NCBI GenBank assembly: GCA_020632995.1
Contig: JACKEN010000001.1
Span: 1,706,001 to 1,770,000, forward strand
Reading direction: 5' to 3'
DNA length: 64,000 nt
DNA from: Deltaproteobacteria bacterium
Lineage (GTDB): Bacteria; Myxococcota; Kuafuiibacteriia; Kuafuiibacteriales; Kuafuiibacteriaceae
The notes under the pieces are model-generated. The model worked only from the letters and a program-made list of their open reading frames with translations. It was not told where the DNA came from and ran no database searches. This document shows, one piece after another, positions 30,598 to 40,750 of the stretch; position 1 is the first letter of the stretch; each line of letters starts with the position of its first letter. The translations under genes were made by a program, and so were the position numbers.

Positions 30598-31733
30598 AAG
30601 CGCCCCACCGCCACCACCCCCTGCGGGCCGAGAGCCAGCCCGACCGGCGCCTCGGGCACGTCGAGGAGGTACAGGAGCCCCCCGGTGAGAGCGGCGGCGG
30701 CCCCGACCCCCAAGAGGGCGCCGGCCGCCGCGCGGAACCCGTCCCGGCGGTCGAGGGCCTGGTTCACCGCGTCGCCGTCCTCCGGCTCCAGGTTCTCGGT
30801 CGGGGTCCCGAGGTCCGCCTGCCCCTGGAAGTGCACGGCGAGGCCGGCCGAGGTCGCGCCCAGGGCCACCAGGCCCGCCCCCGCCCCCAGCAGGCCGAAG
30901 GCCACCTTGCGCTGGGTGGTGGTCCGCAACGGGAGCTGCACCGTCAGCGCGCCGTCCTGAGGCACCTCCACCGCGACCCCGGCCGGGTGGGCGCCGCTCC
31001 GGCGGGCGTCCATCCGGTGGGGCCCCGGCGCGAGGGCGAGGGGCGCCGCGAGCGGGGCCTGGCCCACCGCCCGACCGTCGACGTAGAGCTCGGCCCCCGG
31101 CGCGGTCTCCACCGTGACCCGACCCGGGCGCGGGCTCAGGGGCACCGTCACCGGGGTCATCCGGGCCTCCACCGCCTCGGCCGACAGCGCCGCCGGGTCG
31201 AAGCCGGGCGCCTCCACCCGCACCTCGTGGGCCCCGGGCGACACCGCCACCAGCGCCGGCACCGGCGCGGGCGGGGCGCCGTCGACGGAGGCGGTCGCGC
31301 CCGGCGCCGCGCTGTACACCAGGAGCTCGGTCGGGGTCGGCGCGGGCGCGGCGGGTGGCGGCGCCTCCACCCGCAGGCGCAGCGCCTCGAGTTGCTGGAT
31401 CTGGTCCACCGCGTCCTCGCGGCGCCCACCCCGGGGGGCCTCTCGCAGGTAGACGCGATAGAGCTCCAGCGCGCGGAGCAGCCGGGCCGGCGCCCGGTCC
31501 TCGAAGAACCCCCGGCGGCACGCCTGGGCGAGCGAGAACGCCACCGCGGGGTCCGGGTAGAAGCGATAGGCCGCCTCGAGGGCGCGGATCGCCTCGCCGT
31601 AGCGCCCCTGGGCGTAGGCCGCGCCCCCCGCCTCGAACAGGCGCTTGGCCTGGGCCACGTCGTCCTCCGATTGGGCCGCCGCCGGGCCCGCGAGCGCGAG
31701 GGCCAGGGCGATGCAAGCGATCTTGCGCATCAT
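30594..31733 (-). CDS. Exported TPR/PEGA domain protein
   Basis: ATG 31733 overlaps the stop of the FG-GAP gene (ATGA), giving 379 residues with a signal peptide (RKIACIALALALAGPAAAQ). A TPR-like helical section follows (AKRLFEAGGAAYAQGRYGEAIRALEAAYRFYPDPAVAFSLAQAC, about 25-130). Two PEGA-type beta domains come next (SAAPGATASVDGAPPAPVPALVAVSPGAHEVRVEAPG and TVETAPGAELYVDGRAVGQAPLA). Near the C-terminus are two hydrophobic helices (KVAFGLLGAGAGLVALGATSAG and AAAGALLGVGAAAALTGGLLYLL). PEGA domains are surface- or wall-associated; this protein probably belongs to an envelope complex with the kinase, whose own extracellular part is also PEGA. It ends overlapping the sigma-factor stop by four bases. 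Confidence 0.82.
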   Translation of the reverse strand: MMRKIACIALALALAGPAAAQSEDDVAQAKRLFEAGGAAYAQGRYGEAIRALEAAYRFYPDPAVAFSLAQACRRGFFEDRAPARLLRALELYRVYLREAPRGGRREDAVDQIQQLEALRLRVEAPPPAAPAPTPTELLVYSAAPGATASVDGAPPAPVPALVAVSPGAHEVRVEAPGFDPAALSAEAVEARMTPVTVPLSPRPGRVTVETAPGAELYVDGRAVGQAPLAAPLALAPGPHRMDARRSGAHPAGVAVEVPQDGALTVQLPLRTTTQRKVAFGLLGAGAGLVALGATSAGLAVHFQGQADLGTPTENLEPEDGDAVNQALDRRDGFRAAAGALLGVGAAAALTGGLLYLLDVPEAPVGLALGPQGVVAVGRF

Positions 31734-34245
31734 CGGTGGGCCCTCCCGCGGAGGGGGAACAGGCCCTCGCCGAAGAGGAGCACGAGGTCGGGGATGCCGT
31801 CGGCGTCGAGGGCCCCGGCGCGGAGCACCACCGGCCCCTGGTGCGGGTCTCGGTCCGGCACCGGGGCCACCGGGCTGGCCTCGACCATCAGCCCCTCGCC
31901 CTCGTCCCGCGCGATGAAGAGTCCGCCGTCGGTGAACAGGGCGAGCTCCGGGGTCGGATCGTCGTCGACGTTCAAGGCCGCTGCGCCCCACACGTCGCGG
32001 CCAGGCAGGAGGGGTTGCGGTTCGGGCCCGACCAGGGTCGCGCCGGCGACCTCGGGGTTCAGATAGAGCCACGCGGTGCCCCGCCCGCCCGGGCTCGCGG
32101 GCGCGAACACCACCACGAGGTCTTCGTGGCCCTCGTCGTCGAGGTCCGCCCGCACGAGGTGGGTGGGGACGCCCACGCCGGGCGGCGCGGCGCGGGTGGC
32201 CACCTCCACTCCATTCATCGCCACGTTCAGCGCGGCGATGAATGGCGCGCCGCCGCAGCCCGGATCCACCGAGTCGGCCAGCCCCACCGGGCGCGCGCCG
32301 TCCACCGCGAAGATCACCGGGGTGTCGGAGTCGGTGGGGCCGGCGTAGAGGGCGCAGGCCCCGTGAAAGGTACCTTGCGGCTCCACCGAGACCGGGTGCG
32401 GCGCCCCGCCCATCGCCGCCTCGTCCCCCGGCAGGAGCCAGGCGGCGTCGGGGCCGAGGACCAGGCTGTCGGGCAGATCCGGGGTCTCGCCGAGGAGCGG
32501 CCCCGCCACCACCGCGAGGCCCGGTGTGCCCGCAACCGGGTCGCCGAGCGGCGCCGGCCCCAAGAGGCCGCGGGTGGGCGCGCCCAGGAGCAGGATGGAT
32601 TGCATTCGATCGTCGGCGGGGAACAGCACCACGTCGTGCGCCGGATCCGGGTTGGGGCCCCGCGGCAGGCTCAGCACCGCCTCGAGCCCCGCGATCTCCT
32701 CCGGCCCGGCGGCGAAGGTCCGGTCCTCGAGCGGGGCCCGGGGGTCGCCGAAGAACACCGTGACGCCCTCCTGCCCGGCCGCGCCCTCGGTCACCGCGGC
32801 CACGTCCGTCACCCCGTCCCCGTCGAAGTCCCCGACCCGCAGGCTCTGCGCCTTGGCCACGTCCGCGACCGCGCGGGGCGAGAACGCCCCAGGCCGCACC
32901 TGGAGGAGCGCGGTGAGCCCCACCGGATCACAGCCCGCGCTCTTCGCGCGGGGGGTCGCCACCACGTCCATGAGGCCGTCCCGGTTCACGTCGGCGAGCA
33001 CCGCCTCCGCCCACGCGTCGCCCTCGATCCGGGCGAAGACCCGGCTCACCGCGTCGGCGCCGAGCAGGAACACGCCGTCCTCGGTGACCAGGTCGGGGCG
33101 CCCGTCCGCGTCGAGGTCCCCCGTGGCGAGCACCAGCCGCTCCCCGTTGCAGGCGACCGGTTGACCCTCGGGCCGCTGATCGAGCCCCTGGAACCGCGTG
33201 GACACCGCGGCGGGGCCGAAGCCCGCCGCGTCCCCCGGGGCCACCGCCACCGTCTCGTCGCTCAGGTACGCCAGGAGCTCCGGCCAGCCGTCCGGCTCGA
33301 GGTCCGCCAGCGCCAACCCGGTGACCGCGCCTGGCAGGTCGACCTGCACAGGGGGGGAGAAGCTCATGCAGCCGTCGGCCCCGAGCGCGGCCGACACCCA
33401 CCACGCGGTGGCCGCGCCCTCGAACGCCACCACCACCCGCAAGCCGTCCTGCGTCCGCGCTATGGACGGCCGCAGCGCGGCGGCGGCGTCACCCGCCATG
33501 GGCGCGCTCACCGCGGACGGGCAGGCGGGATCCGGCGCGGCGAGCGCCACCCCGCCCCCCACCGCGCTCAGGTAGACGAGGACCTCACCGTCGAGCACCG
33601 GCGCGGGCACCGCGGCGAGGACCGGGCCGGGCGCCGCGACGCTCCGGCGGGGCGCGAGCGCGGTGCCGAGGTGACCCGACCCGCCCCACAGGACGTGCAG
33701 CTCGAGCGGCGCGTCGTCGGTGGCCGCCGCCGCCGCGGCGGGGAGGAAGAGGCCCCCCGGGCCCAGCTCCGGATCCAGGGGCGCGGCGTGGAGCGGGCCC
33801 CGCAGCGCCTCGAAGGCCGCCTGGGCCACCACCCGGGGCTCGCCCGCGAGCGACAGCGCCTCGAGCGCGCCTCCGACCCTACGTACGACCTCCTGGACCC
33901 CGTCGCCGGTCAGGTCCGCCAGCTCGAGCTGATCCGCGCGCAGGATGAGGGCGGGATCATCGGCCAGGACGAAGCGGCCGTCGGGGTGCCGGCAGGTCAG
34001 ATCCGCCGAGCAGACCCAGCCCTCGGGGCACCGCGCGTCGCCGCCACAGAGGTACCGGCAGGCGGAGGGGCTGCCGTCGGCCGGCCCGCACGAGAGGGCC
34101 TCGCCCCGGTCGGGGTCGGCGAAGGTGTCGCAGTCCTCGCCCGCCTCCACCACCAGGTTCCCGCAGGTGTCGGGCTCGAAGCGCGGGATGTCCGCGCACC
34201 CGGCGACGATGAGGAACAGGGCGAGCGCGGGACAGCGTGCAGACT

Positions 34246-34255
<10 letters not shown>
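31730..34255 (-). CDS. FG-GAP/VCBS repeat surface lipoprotein
   Basis: GTG 34255 is the preferred start: it overlaps the kinase gene end by ten bases and begins a lipoprotein signal (ARCPALALFLIVAGCADIP). The 841-residue protein has a Cys-rich N-terminal segment (EDCDTFADPDRGEALSCGPADG) and then a long series of FG-GAP/VCBS units. Each unit carries a calcium-loop-like D.D.DG..D pattern: DLTGDGVQEVV, DLEPDGWPELLAY, DLDADGRPDLV, DVNRDGLMDVV, DFDGDGVTDVAAV, DLDDEGHEDLVVV, ALDADGIPDLVLLF. These fold into a seven-bladed, integrin-alpha-like propeller. It probably projects from the outer membrane and may bind ligands in a calcium-dependent way for the adjacent kinase. Confidence 0.85.
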
Positions 34256-35958
<1,703 letters not shown>

Positions 35959-35995
35959 CGCGCCATGATAACAGGCCCACCGCGGCCGCGCCGCC

Positions 35996-37213
35996 TCAGC
36001 CGCGGCAGCGCTCGAGGTCCGCGTCGGCCAGGCTGGGCTCGTCGAAGAACACGTTGTCGTGCTCGACCACCCGCTCGGACGGCCCCACCGTGAAGTGCTT
36101 GTAGTTGCTGTTGAAGACCGCGTTGAAGCGGACCTCCACGTCCCGGATCAGCTCCCCGTTCTCGCTGTTGAGCTCGATGCCGTGATCGGCGCGCCCCACC
36201 ACGTTGTGCTCGATGACGAGCTCCGCCCCGCCGTCCACGTAGATCCCGTCCGAGGACTCGTCGCCCTCGGGGTAGGCGCAGTTGCCCCGGGTGCAGTAGG
36301 GCCAGTAGTTCGACGCGTCGAGCACCACGTTGTCGGCCACCAGGCCGCCGGTGGGGGTCTCGTCGTTGTTCTTCTCGTAGCCGATGACGTCGATCGCGAT
36401 GTTGTTCACGTCGTGGACGTAGTTCTTGGCCACCCGGTACCCGAACACGTTCCCGTTCACCACCAGGCACTCGCTGCTCCCCACGTAGAGGTGGAACAGC
36501 TCGTTCCCGTCGATCACCAGGTTCGTGAGGCGGTCACCCTCGGCCTGGGCGAGGATGCCGTGCCCGTCGTAGCTGCAGGTCTGTTGCTCCAGCACCCCCG
36601 GCCCGATGTCGTGGACCACGTTCCCGAGGATCGCCACGTCGTCCACGTCCGCGCCCTCCGGCTCCACCAGCACCCCGTAGGTGTCGGCGAGCGCGGCCCG
36701 CTGGTGGGGCCCGATCTCGAAGCCCTGCACCACCACGTGGCTGGCGGTGACCCGCACCACCGCGTCGGCGTCGTGGCCGCCCACAAGGTGGGCCCCCGGC
36801 GCGCCGGCGAAGATCACCGGCGCCCCGTCCTCGCCGCCCTGGCTGATCTCCAGCCCGCCCGCGTAGGTCCCGGCCGCCACGTGCACCGTGGTGCCCGGCC
36901 CCGCCTCGTCGGCGGCGCGCTGCACGGTGCGCCAGGGGTGGGCCGCGGAGCCGTCCGCCCCGTCGTCGCCGTCGGGCGCCACGTACCGCTGGGTGGTGCC
37001 CGCCGCCACCGGGGCGTCGTAGGCAGCCCCCGCCCGGGACGCGCCCAGGGCCTCGGCCGCCCCCGGGGTCAGGGCGCGGGCCGCCTCGAGGGTCAGCCGG
37101 TCCGCCGGCGCCACGTAGCCGGAGTCGGGCGGGCGCACGTTGGCCGGGGCGGTGGGCTCACCGCCGCAGGCGGCGGGGAGCAGGAGGAGCGTGAGGAGGT
37201 GTGATCGCTTCAT
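35996..37213 (-). CDS. Right-handed beta-helix lipoprotein (polysaccharide-lyase-like)
   Basis: ATG 37213 is preferred (an AGGTGG lies just upstream; GTG 37219 is an alternative). The 405-residue protein starts with a lipoprotein signal (RSHLLTLLLLPAACGG). At about residues 75-105 it has the opening of DUF1565/PL9-type parallel beta-helices: YVAPDGDDGADGSAAHPWRTVQRAADEAGPGTTVHVAAGTY. Coils then repeat with VVVQGFEI, VAILGNVVHDI, LVIDGNELFHL, AKNYVHDVNNIAIDV, VIEHNVVGRADHGIEL and VRFNAVFNSN, each rich in Asn ladders. It may bind or cleave acidic polysaccharides; no catalytic residues can be assigned by eye. It is divergent from the Ig-repeat lipoprotein, with the 78-bp repeat array between. 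Confidence 0.82.
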   Translation of the reverse strand: MKRSHLLTLLLLPAACGGEPTAPANVRPPDSGYVAPADRLTLEAARALTPGAAEALGASRAGAAYDAPVAAGTTQRYVAPDGDDGADGSAAHPWRTVQRAADEAGPGTTVHVAAGTYAGGLEISQGGEDGAPVIFAGAPGAHLVGGHDADAVVRVTASHVVVQGFEIGPHQRAALADTYGVLVEPEGADVDDVAILGNVVHDIGPGVLEQQTCSYDGHGILAQAEGDRLTNLVIDGNELFHLYVGSSECLVVNGNVFGYRVAKNYVHDVNNIAIDVIGYEKNNDETPTGGLVADNVVLDASNYWPYCTRGNCAYPEGDESSDGIYVDGGAELVIEHNVVGRADHGIELNSENGELIRDVEVRFNAVFNSNYKHFTVGPSERVVEHDNVFFDEPSLADADLERCRG

Positions 37214-37523
37214 ATCCACCTACGCCGGAAGCGTAGTCCGAATCGATCACGAATTCCTGGGGGCCCGGGCCGGCGGAGCCGTCCCACCCCTCTCCGCCGG
37301 GCTGCGCCCGGCTGCGCGCTTCGCTTGCGAATTCCTGGGGGCCCGGGCCGGCGGAGCCGTCCCACCCCTCTCCGCCGGGCTGCGCCCGGCTGCGCGCTTC
37401 GCTTGCGAATTCCTGGGGGCCCGGGCCGGCGGAGCCGTCCCACCCCTCTCCGCCGGGCTGCGCGCTTCGCTTGGGGTTTTTTTGAGCCCACGCCCGATGA
37501 AACGCCTGGGGTAGACTCGCGCG
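37214..37523. other. Intergenic region holding a tandem 78-bp repeat
   Basis: This 310-base gap between divergent genes holds no gene. Most of it is the repeat array annotated separately. Bases 37214-37250 follow the beta-helix gene start and 37474-37523 precede the rightward gene. A run of seven T at 37477-37483 follows the last repeat unit. Confidence 0.85.
37251..37473. repeat. Tandem 78-bp repeat, three units (third with a 10-bp deletion)
   Basis: Units at 37251-37328 and 37329-37406 are identical over 78 bases, each beginning GAATTCCTGGGGG and ending GCTTCGCTTGC. The third, 37407-37473, is the same except for loss of 10 bases between two GCTGCG copies. Every unit contains a perfect 9-bp inverted repeat, CCGGCGGAG and CTCCGCCGG, with a 13-base loop (37270-37278 and 37292-37300 in unit 1), so each can fold into a hairpin. 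An inverted, diverged copy occurs at 40677-40750. The element resembles REP/BIME-type families. It lies in the upstream region of two divergent lipoprotein genes. Confidence 0.95.
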
Positions 37524-39983
37524 GTGTCCCGCCTCCCTCCGCTGGTGGCCCTCGCCGCCCTCCTGGCCGGGTGCCCCGACGCGGACTTCTCCTACCCGAC
37601 CCCGCCCCCCGAGATCCTGCGCTTCTCGGCCACCCCCTTCCAGGTCGCGCCAGGCGCCCCGGTGACCCTTCGCTGGGAGACCGCGGGCGCGGACCGGGTG
37701 GCCCTCGGCGGGCTCCCCGAGGGCGAGGTGGTGGTGGACGCCGAGGGGCAACGCGTCCTGCACCCCGACGCCGCGCTGGTCCTGACCCTGTCGGCGGTGG
37801 GCCCCGGGGGCGAGCGGCGCGCCCGGGTCGAGGTGCAGATCGAGGCGACCTCCGAGGTCGCGATCACCCTGCTCGAGGTCACCCCCGCCGCGGTCCGGGC
37901 CGGGATGCCGGTGCGGGTGCGCTGGGCGACCGACGGGGCGCGCGCGGTGAGCCTGCGCACCACCGACGGCGGCGCCGCAAGCGACGTTGCGGCGAGCGGC
38001 GCGGTCGTGCTGCGGCCCACCAGGGACGTCGAGGTGGTGCTCCGGGCGGAGGGCGCCCCTGCCGCGGTCGAGGCCCGACGCGCGATCCACGTCCTCCCCG
38101 AGCGGGCTGAGATCCTCTCCTTCAACGCCACCCCGAACCCCGCCGTCGCGGGCGCGGCGGTGACCGTGGTCGCCGAGGTCCAGGGCTTCACGACGGCGCG
38201 CATCTGGCGCGACACCTCGGACGGACCGCTCACGATCATCGAGGTGCAACGGGCCGACCTGGTGGGCGAGGACCCGGTGGAGCTCCGCGACGTGATGCGA
38301 GACCTCCCAGTGGGCACCACCACCCTGCACCTCACCCTCGAGACCGCGGACACGGTCGAGGAGGACGAGGTGCGCATCTCGGTCACTCCGGCCGAGCTCC
38401 CGCGGGTGGAGTCCTTCACCGTCACCCCCACCGTCACCGGGAGCGGCGGCGACGTCCGCGCGCGCTGGCGAGCGCAGGACGTGAGCCAGGTGGACCTGCT
38501 GGTCGACGGTCGCGCCTACCGCGACCTGCCGCTCTCCGGAGAGGCCGACGTGGTGATCACCCGGGACCAGGACGTCCAGCTCCGCTGTCAGGTGGCTGGG
38601 CAAGGCGCCCTGCTCGCCCTCGCCCCCGTCCAGGTGGACCCGCGCCTGCCCACGATCGTGGGCCTGACCCCCCTCGGCACCACCGACACCTCCAGCCTCG
38701 CCCTCCACTGGGAGGTGCTCGACGCGGACCGGGTCGAGCTGTCGGACGGCGCAGGCTTCAGCGCCACCTCCACACACGCCCAGGCCGCCCTCACCTGGAC
38801 CGCCACCCGCACCGTGGACGTGCGGTTCCGCGCGGTGAACGCGGCGGGCGCGACCGAGCGCCACCTCACGCTGGCCGCGGGGCCGCTCCCCGAGATCGTG
38901 CGCTTCGAGACCCCGCGCCCCGAGGCCCGGAGCGGCCGGTGGGTGCGCTTCGAGTGGGAGACCGTCGGCGCCCAGCGGGTGTGGCTGCTCGCGTTCCGGG
39001 AGTCGCGGCGGGTGCCGGCCTCGGGCGCCCTCTACGTCCGCGCGGACACCACCGGCGCGTCGACCCCCACCCTGATCGCCACCGGGCTCGACGGCAGCAC
39101 CTCGGCCGGCCTGCCCTTCACCGTCGGCTCCAACGGGAGCACCTCGGAGTCCGAGCCGAACGACCACTTCCAACAGGCCCAGGGGCCCTTCACGGTGCGC
39201 CCGGCCGACCTGGCGGCGTGGCTGACGCCCGACGACGTGGACTACTTCTACCTCCCCGGCACCAACGCGCGCCTGCAAGCTCGGTTGACGAGCACCCAGC
39301 CCTGCCCGGCCGGCCTCCTGGTCGAGGTGTGGCGCGACCTGGGGGCGGAGGGCCCGGTGGGCCCGCTCTGGGTGGTCGAGGGCAGCGACGGCGTCTGTCC
39401 ACGGCTCGACAGCGCCTCCGCCCCCGAGCTGGCGGACCTCGAGCCGCCGTGGTTCCTGGTGGTGCGGCGCGACCCCAGCGCGACCACCAGCCTCCCCTAC
39501 GTGCTCCAGGTGAGCGACGAGGCGCGGGCGTGCGGGGACGGCGTGCTGGACGTCAACGAGGCTTGCGACGACGGCAACACCCAAGGGGGCGACGGCTGCG
39601 ACCGGGCCTGCCTCCTCGAGGGCACCGACGAGGTCGAGCCCAACGACGTGCCGGGCCTGGCCCAGCCGTGGTCCGGGGCCCCGCTCGAGGGGACGCTGTT
39701 CGCCCGCGACATCGATCTGTACACCTTCACCGTCGCCCCGGGCGCCGCGCTCAGGGGCCTGAGCCTGTCCGCGCCGGGCGGCGGCGCGTGCGGGCTGGAG
39801 GCCGAGCTGAGGATCTTCGACGCCCAGGGGTCCCTCCGGGCCCACGCCGCGGCCGCCCTCTGCCCGAGCCTGCCGCCGGAGGCGGTGGTGCTCGAGCCGG
39901 GCACCTACCAGCTCCAGATCACGCCGGGCTCCGGCCGCCTCGGGCCGCGGCGGGGCGGCTACCTGCTCTCCTGGGACCCCTGA
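37524..39983 (+). CDS. Lipoprotein with Ig-like repeats, PPC domains and a Myxococcus Cys-rich repeat
   Basis: GTG 37524 begins a lipoprotein signal (SRLPPLVALAALLAGCPDAD); the product is 819 residues. About five Ig-like units of some 90 residues follow, recognisable by a recurring phrase such as ILRFSATPFQVAPGAPVTLRWETAGADRVAL, LLEVTPAAVRAGMPVRVRWATDGARAV and ESFTVTPTVTGSGGDVRARW. Residues about 540-660 and 700-815 look like PPC (prepeptidase C-terminal) domains, each starting SEPNDHFQQAQ or EPNDVPGLAQP. Between them is a DUF4215/TIGR02232 repeat (CGDGVLDVNEACDDGNTQGGDGCDRAC), typical of Myxococcota. It is a surface adhesion-type protein without a recognisable catalytic domain. Confidence 0.82.
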   Translation: MSRLPPLVALAALLAGCPDADFSYPTPPPEILRFSATPFQVAPGAPVTLRWETAGADRVALGGLPEGEVVVDAEGQRVLHPDAALVLTLSAVGPGGERRARVEVQIEATSEVAITLLEVTPAAVRAGMPVRVRWATDGARAVSLRTTDGGAASDVAASGAVVLRPTRDVEVVLRAEGAPAAVEARRAIHVLPERAEILSFNATPNPAVAGAAVTVVAEVQGFTTARIWRDTSDGPLTIIEVQRADLVGEDPVELRDVMRDLPVGTTTLHLTLETADTVEEDEVRISVTPAELPRVESFTVTPTVTGSGGDVRARWRAQDVSQVDLLVDGRAYRDLPLSGEADVVITRDQDVQLRCQVAGQGALLALAPVQVDPRLPTIVGLTPLGTTDTSSLALHWEVLDADRVELSDGAGFSATSTHAQAALTWTATRTVDVRFRAVNAAGATERHLTLAAGPLPEIVRFETPRPEARSGRWVRFEWETVGAQRVWLLAFRESRRVPASGALYVRADTTGASTPTLIATGLDGSTSAGLPFTVGSNGSTSESEPNDHFQQAQGPFTVRPADLAAWLTPDDVDYFYLPGTNARLQARLTSTQPCPAGLLVEVWRDLGAEGPVGPLWVVEGSDGVCPRLDSASAPELADLEPPWFLVVRRDPSATTSLPYVLQVSDEARACGDGVLDVNEACDDGNTQGGDGCDRACLLEGTDEVEPNDVPGLAQPWSGAPLEGTLFARDIDLYTFTVAPGAALRGLSLSAPGGGACGLEAELRIFDAQGSLRAHAAAALCPSLPPEAVVLEPGTYQLQITPGSGRLGPRRGGYLLSWDP

Positions 39984-40043
39984 CCGCGGCCGGGCGGCGG
40001 CGGGCTGGACACCCGGGGCCCGCCATGTGCAAACATCCGCCCG

Positions 40044-40460
40044 TTGATCTCCACCGTCGAGAAGGTCCTGTTCTTGAAGTCCATCGACCTGTTCAGCCAG
40101 ATCCCGGGCGAGGACCTGGCCCGGGTGGCGCAGATCGCCGAGGAGCTCGACTTCGAGGGCGACGAGCACATCATGAAGGAGGGCGAGATGGGGGACTCGA
40201 TGTACCTCATCGTCGACGGCCGGGTGCAGGTCTTCAAGGGCGCCCGCATGGTGGTGGAGCTGGGCGAGCGCGAGTGCGTGGGCGAGATGGCGATCCTCGA
40301 CTCCGAGCCGAGGAGCGCGACGGTGCGGGCGAGCGGCCCGGTCCGGACCCTGCGCATCGAGCGCGAGGACTTCTACGAGCTCATGAACGAGAAGGCGGAG
40401 ATCGCCCGAGGCATCATCAAGGTCCTCACCCGCCGCCTCCGCACCACCACCGCCCTGTAG
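40044..40460 (+). CDS. Stand-alone cyclic nucleotide-binding domain protein
   Basis: The frame starts at TTG 40044 and encodes 138 residues that are all one cNMP-binding beta-roll with flanking helices. The N-terminus VEKVLFLKSIDLFSQIPGEDLARVAQ and MKEGEMGDSMYLIVDGRVQVFKG are typical. The phosphate-binding cassette reads ERECVGEMAILDSEPRSATVRA, with the key Glu and Arg (GEMA...RSAT) retained, so cAMP or cGMP binding is likely. There is no DNA-binding or catalytic domain, so it probably acts by protein contact. The TTG start and lack of a strong ribosome site suggest modest expression. A perfect 7-bp hairpin, CCTCGGA-TG-TCCGAGG (40488-40503), lies 28 bases beyond the stop. Confidence 0.88.
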   Translation: MISTVEKVLFLKSIDLFSQIPGEDLARVAQIAEELDFEGDEHIMKEGEMGDSMYLIVDGRVQVFKGARMVVELGERECVGEMAILDSEPRSATVRASGPVRTLRIEREDFYELMNEKAEIARGIIKVLTRRLRTTTAL

Positions 40461-40715
40461 CCCCGTCGTTAGAGAATGAACGGCCGGCCTCGGATGTCCG
40501 AGGCGACCGCCGCCCGCGGCGGGTGGGGTGGGCCCGGGGCGGTTGCGCCGTTGCCGGAAAGTCCCGTCAAATCCGCAAGTTCCGGCGTCCCTGACGCCAG
40601 CCTCGGGCGGGACGACGGCCCGGTGGTGGCGTCGGCCCCGATCATGCACACTCAGGAGGCGTTGACCCGAACTCGAGAGCGAAGCGCGAAGCCGGACGAA
40701 GCCCGGCGGAGAGGT
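40461..40715. other. Intergenic region with hairpin and inverted repeat copy
   Basis: About 255 bases without a supported gene. It holds a 16-base hairpin (CCTCGGA/TCCGAGG, 40488-40503), possibly a weak terminator of the preceding gene although no T run follows. An AGGAGG lies at 40654-40659. The first part of the inverted copy of the 78-bp element starts at 40677. The reading frame of the next gene is open through this whole region but looks non-coding. Confidence 0.5.
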
Positions 40716-40750
40716 GTGGGACGGCTCCGCCGGCCCGGGACCCCAGGAAG
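40677..40750 (-). repeat. Inverted, diverged copy of the 78-bp element
   Basis: Read on the minus strand this matches the 37.3-kb unit with about five mismatches over some 73 bases, including the complete CCGGCGGAG/CTCCGCCGG stem (40703-40711 and 40725-40733). The copy overlaps the 5' end of the next lipoprotein gene and supplies the arginine-rich start of its signal peptide. Confidence 0.9.

Noticed and set aside
37251..37473. CRISPR array
   Set aside because: The units are directly adjacent with no variable spacers, and no cas genes are present.
37477..37483. T run after the repeat as an intrinsic terminator
   Set aside because: It lies upstream of a rightward gene and downstream of no rightward gene, so there is no transcript for it to end; the preceding hairpin is part of the repeat.
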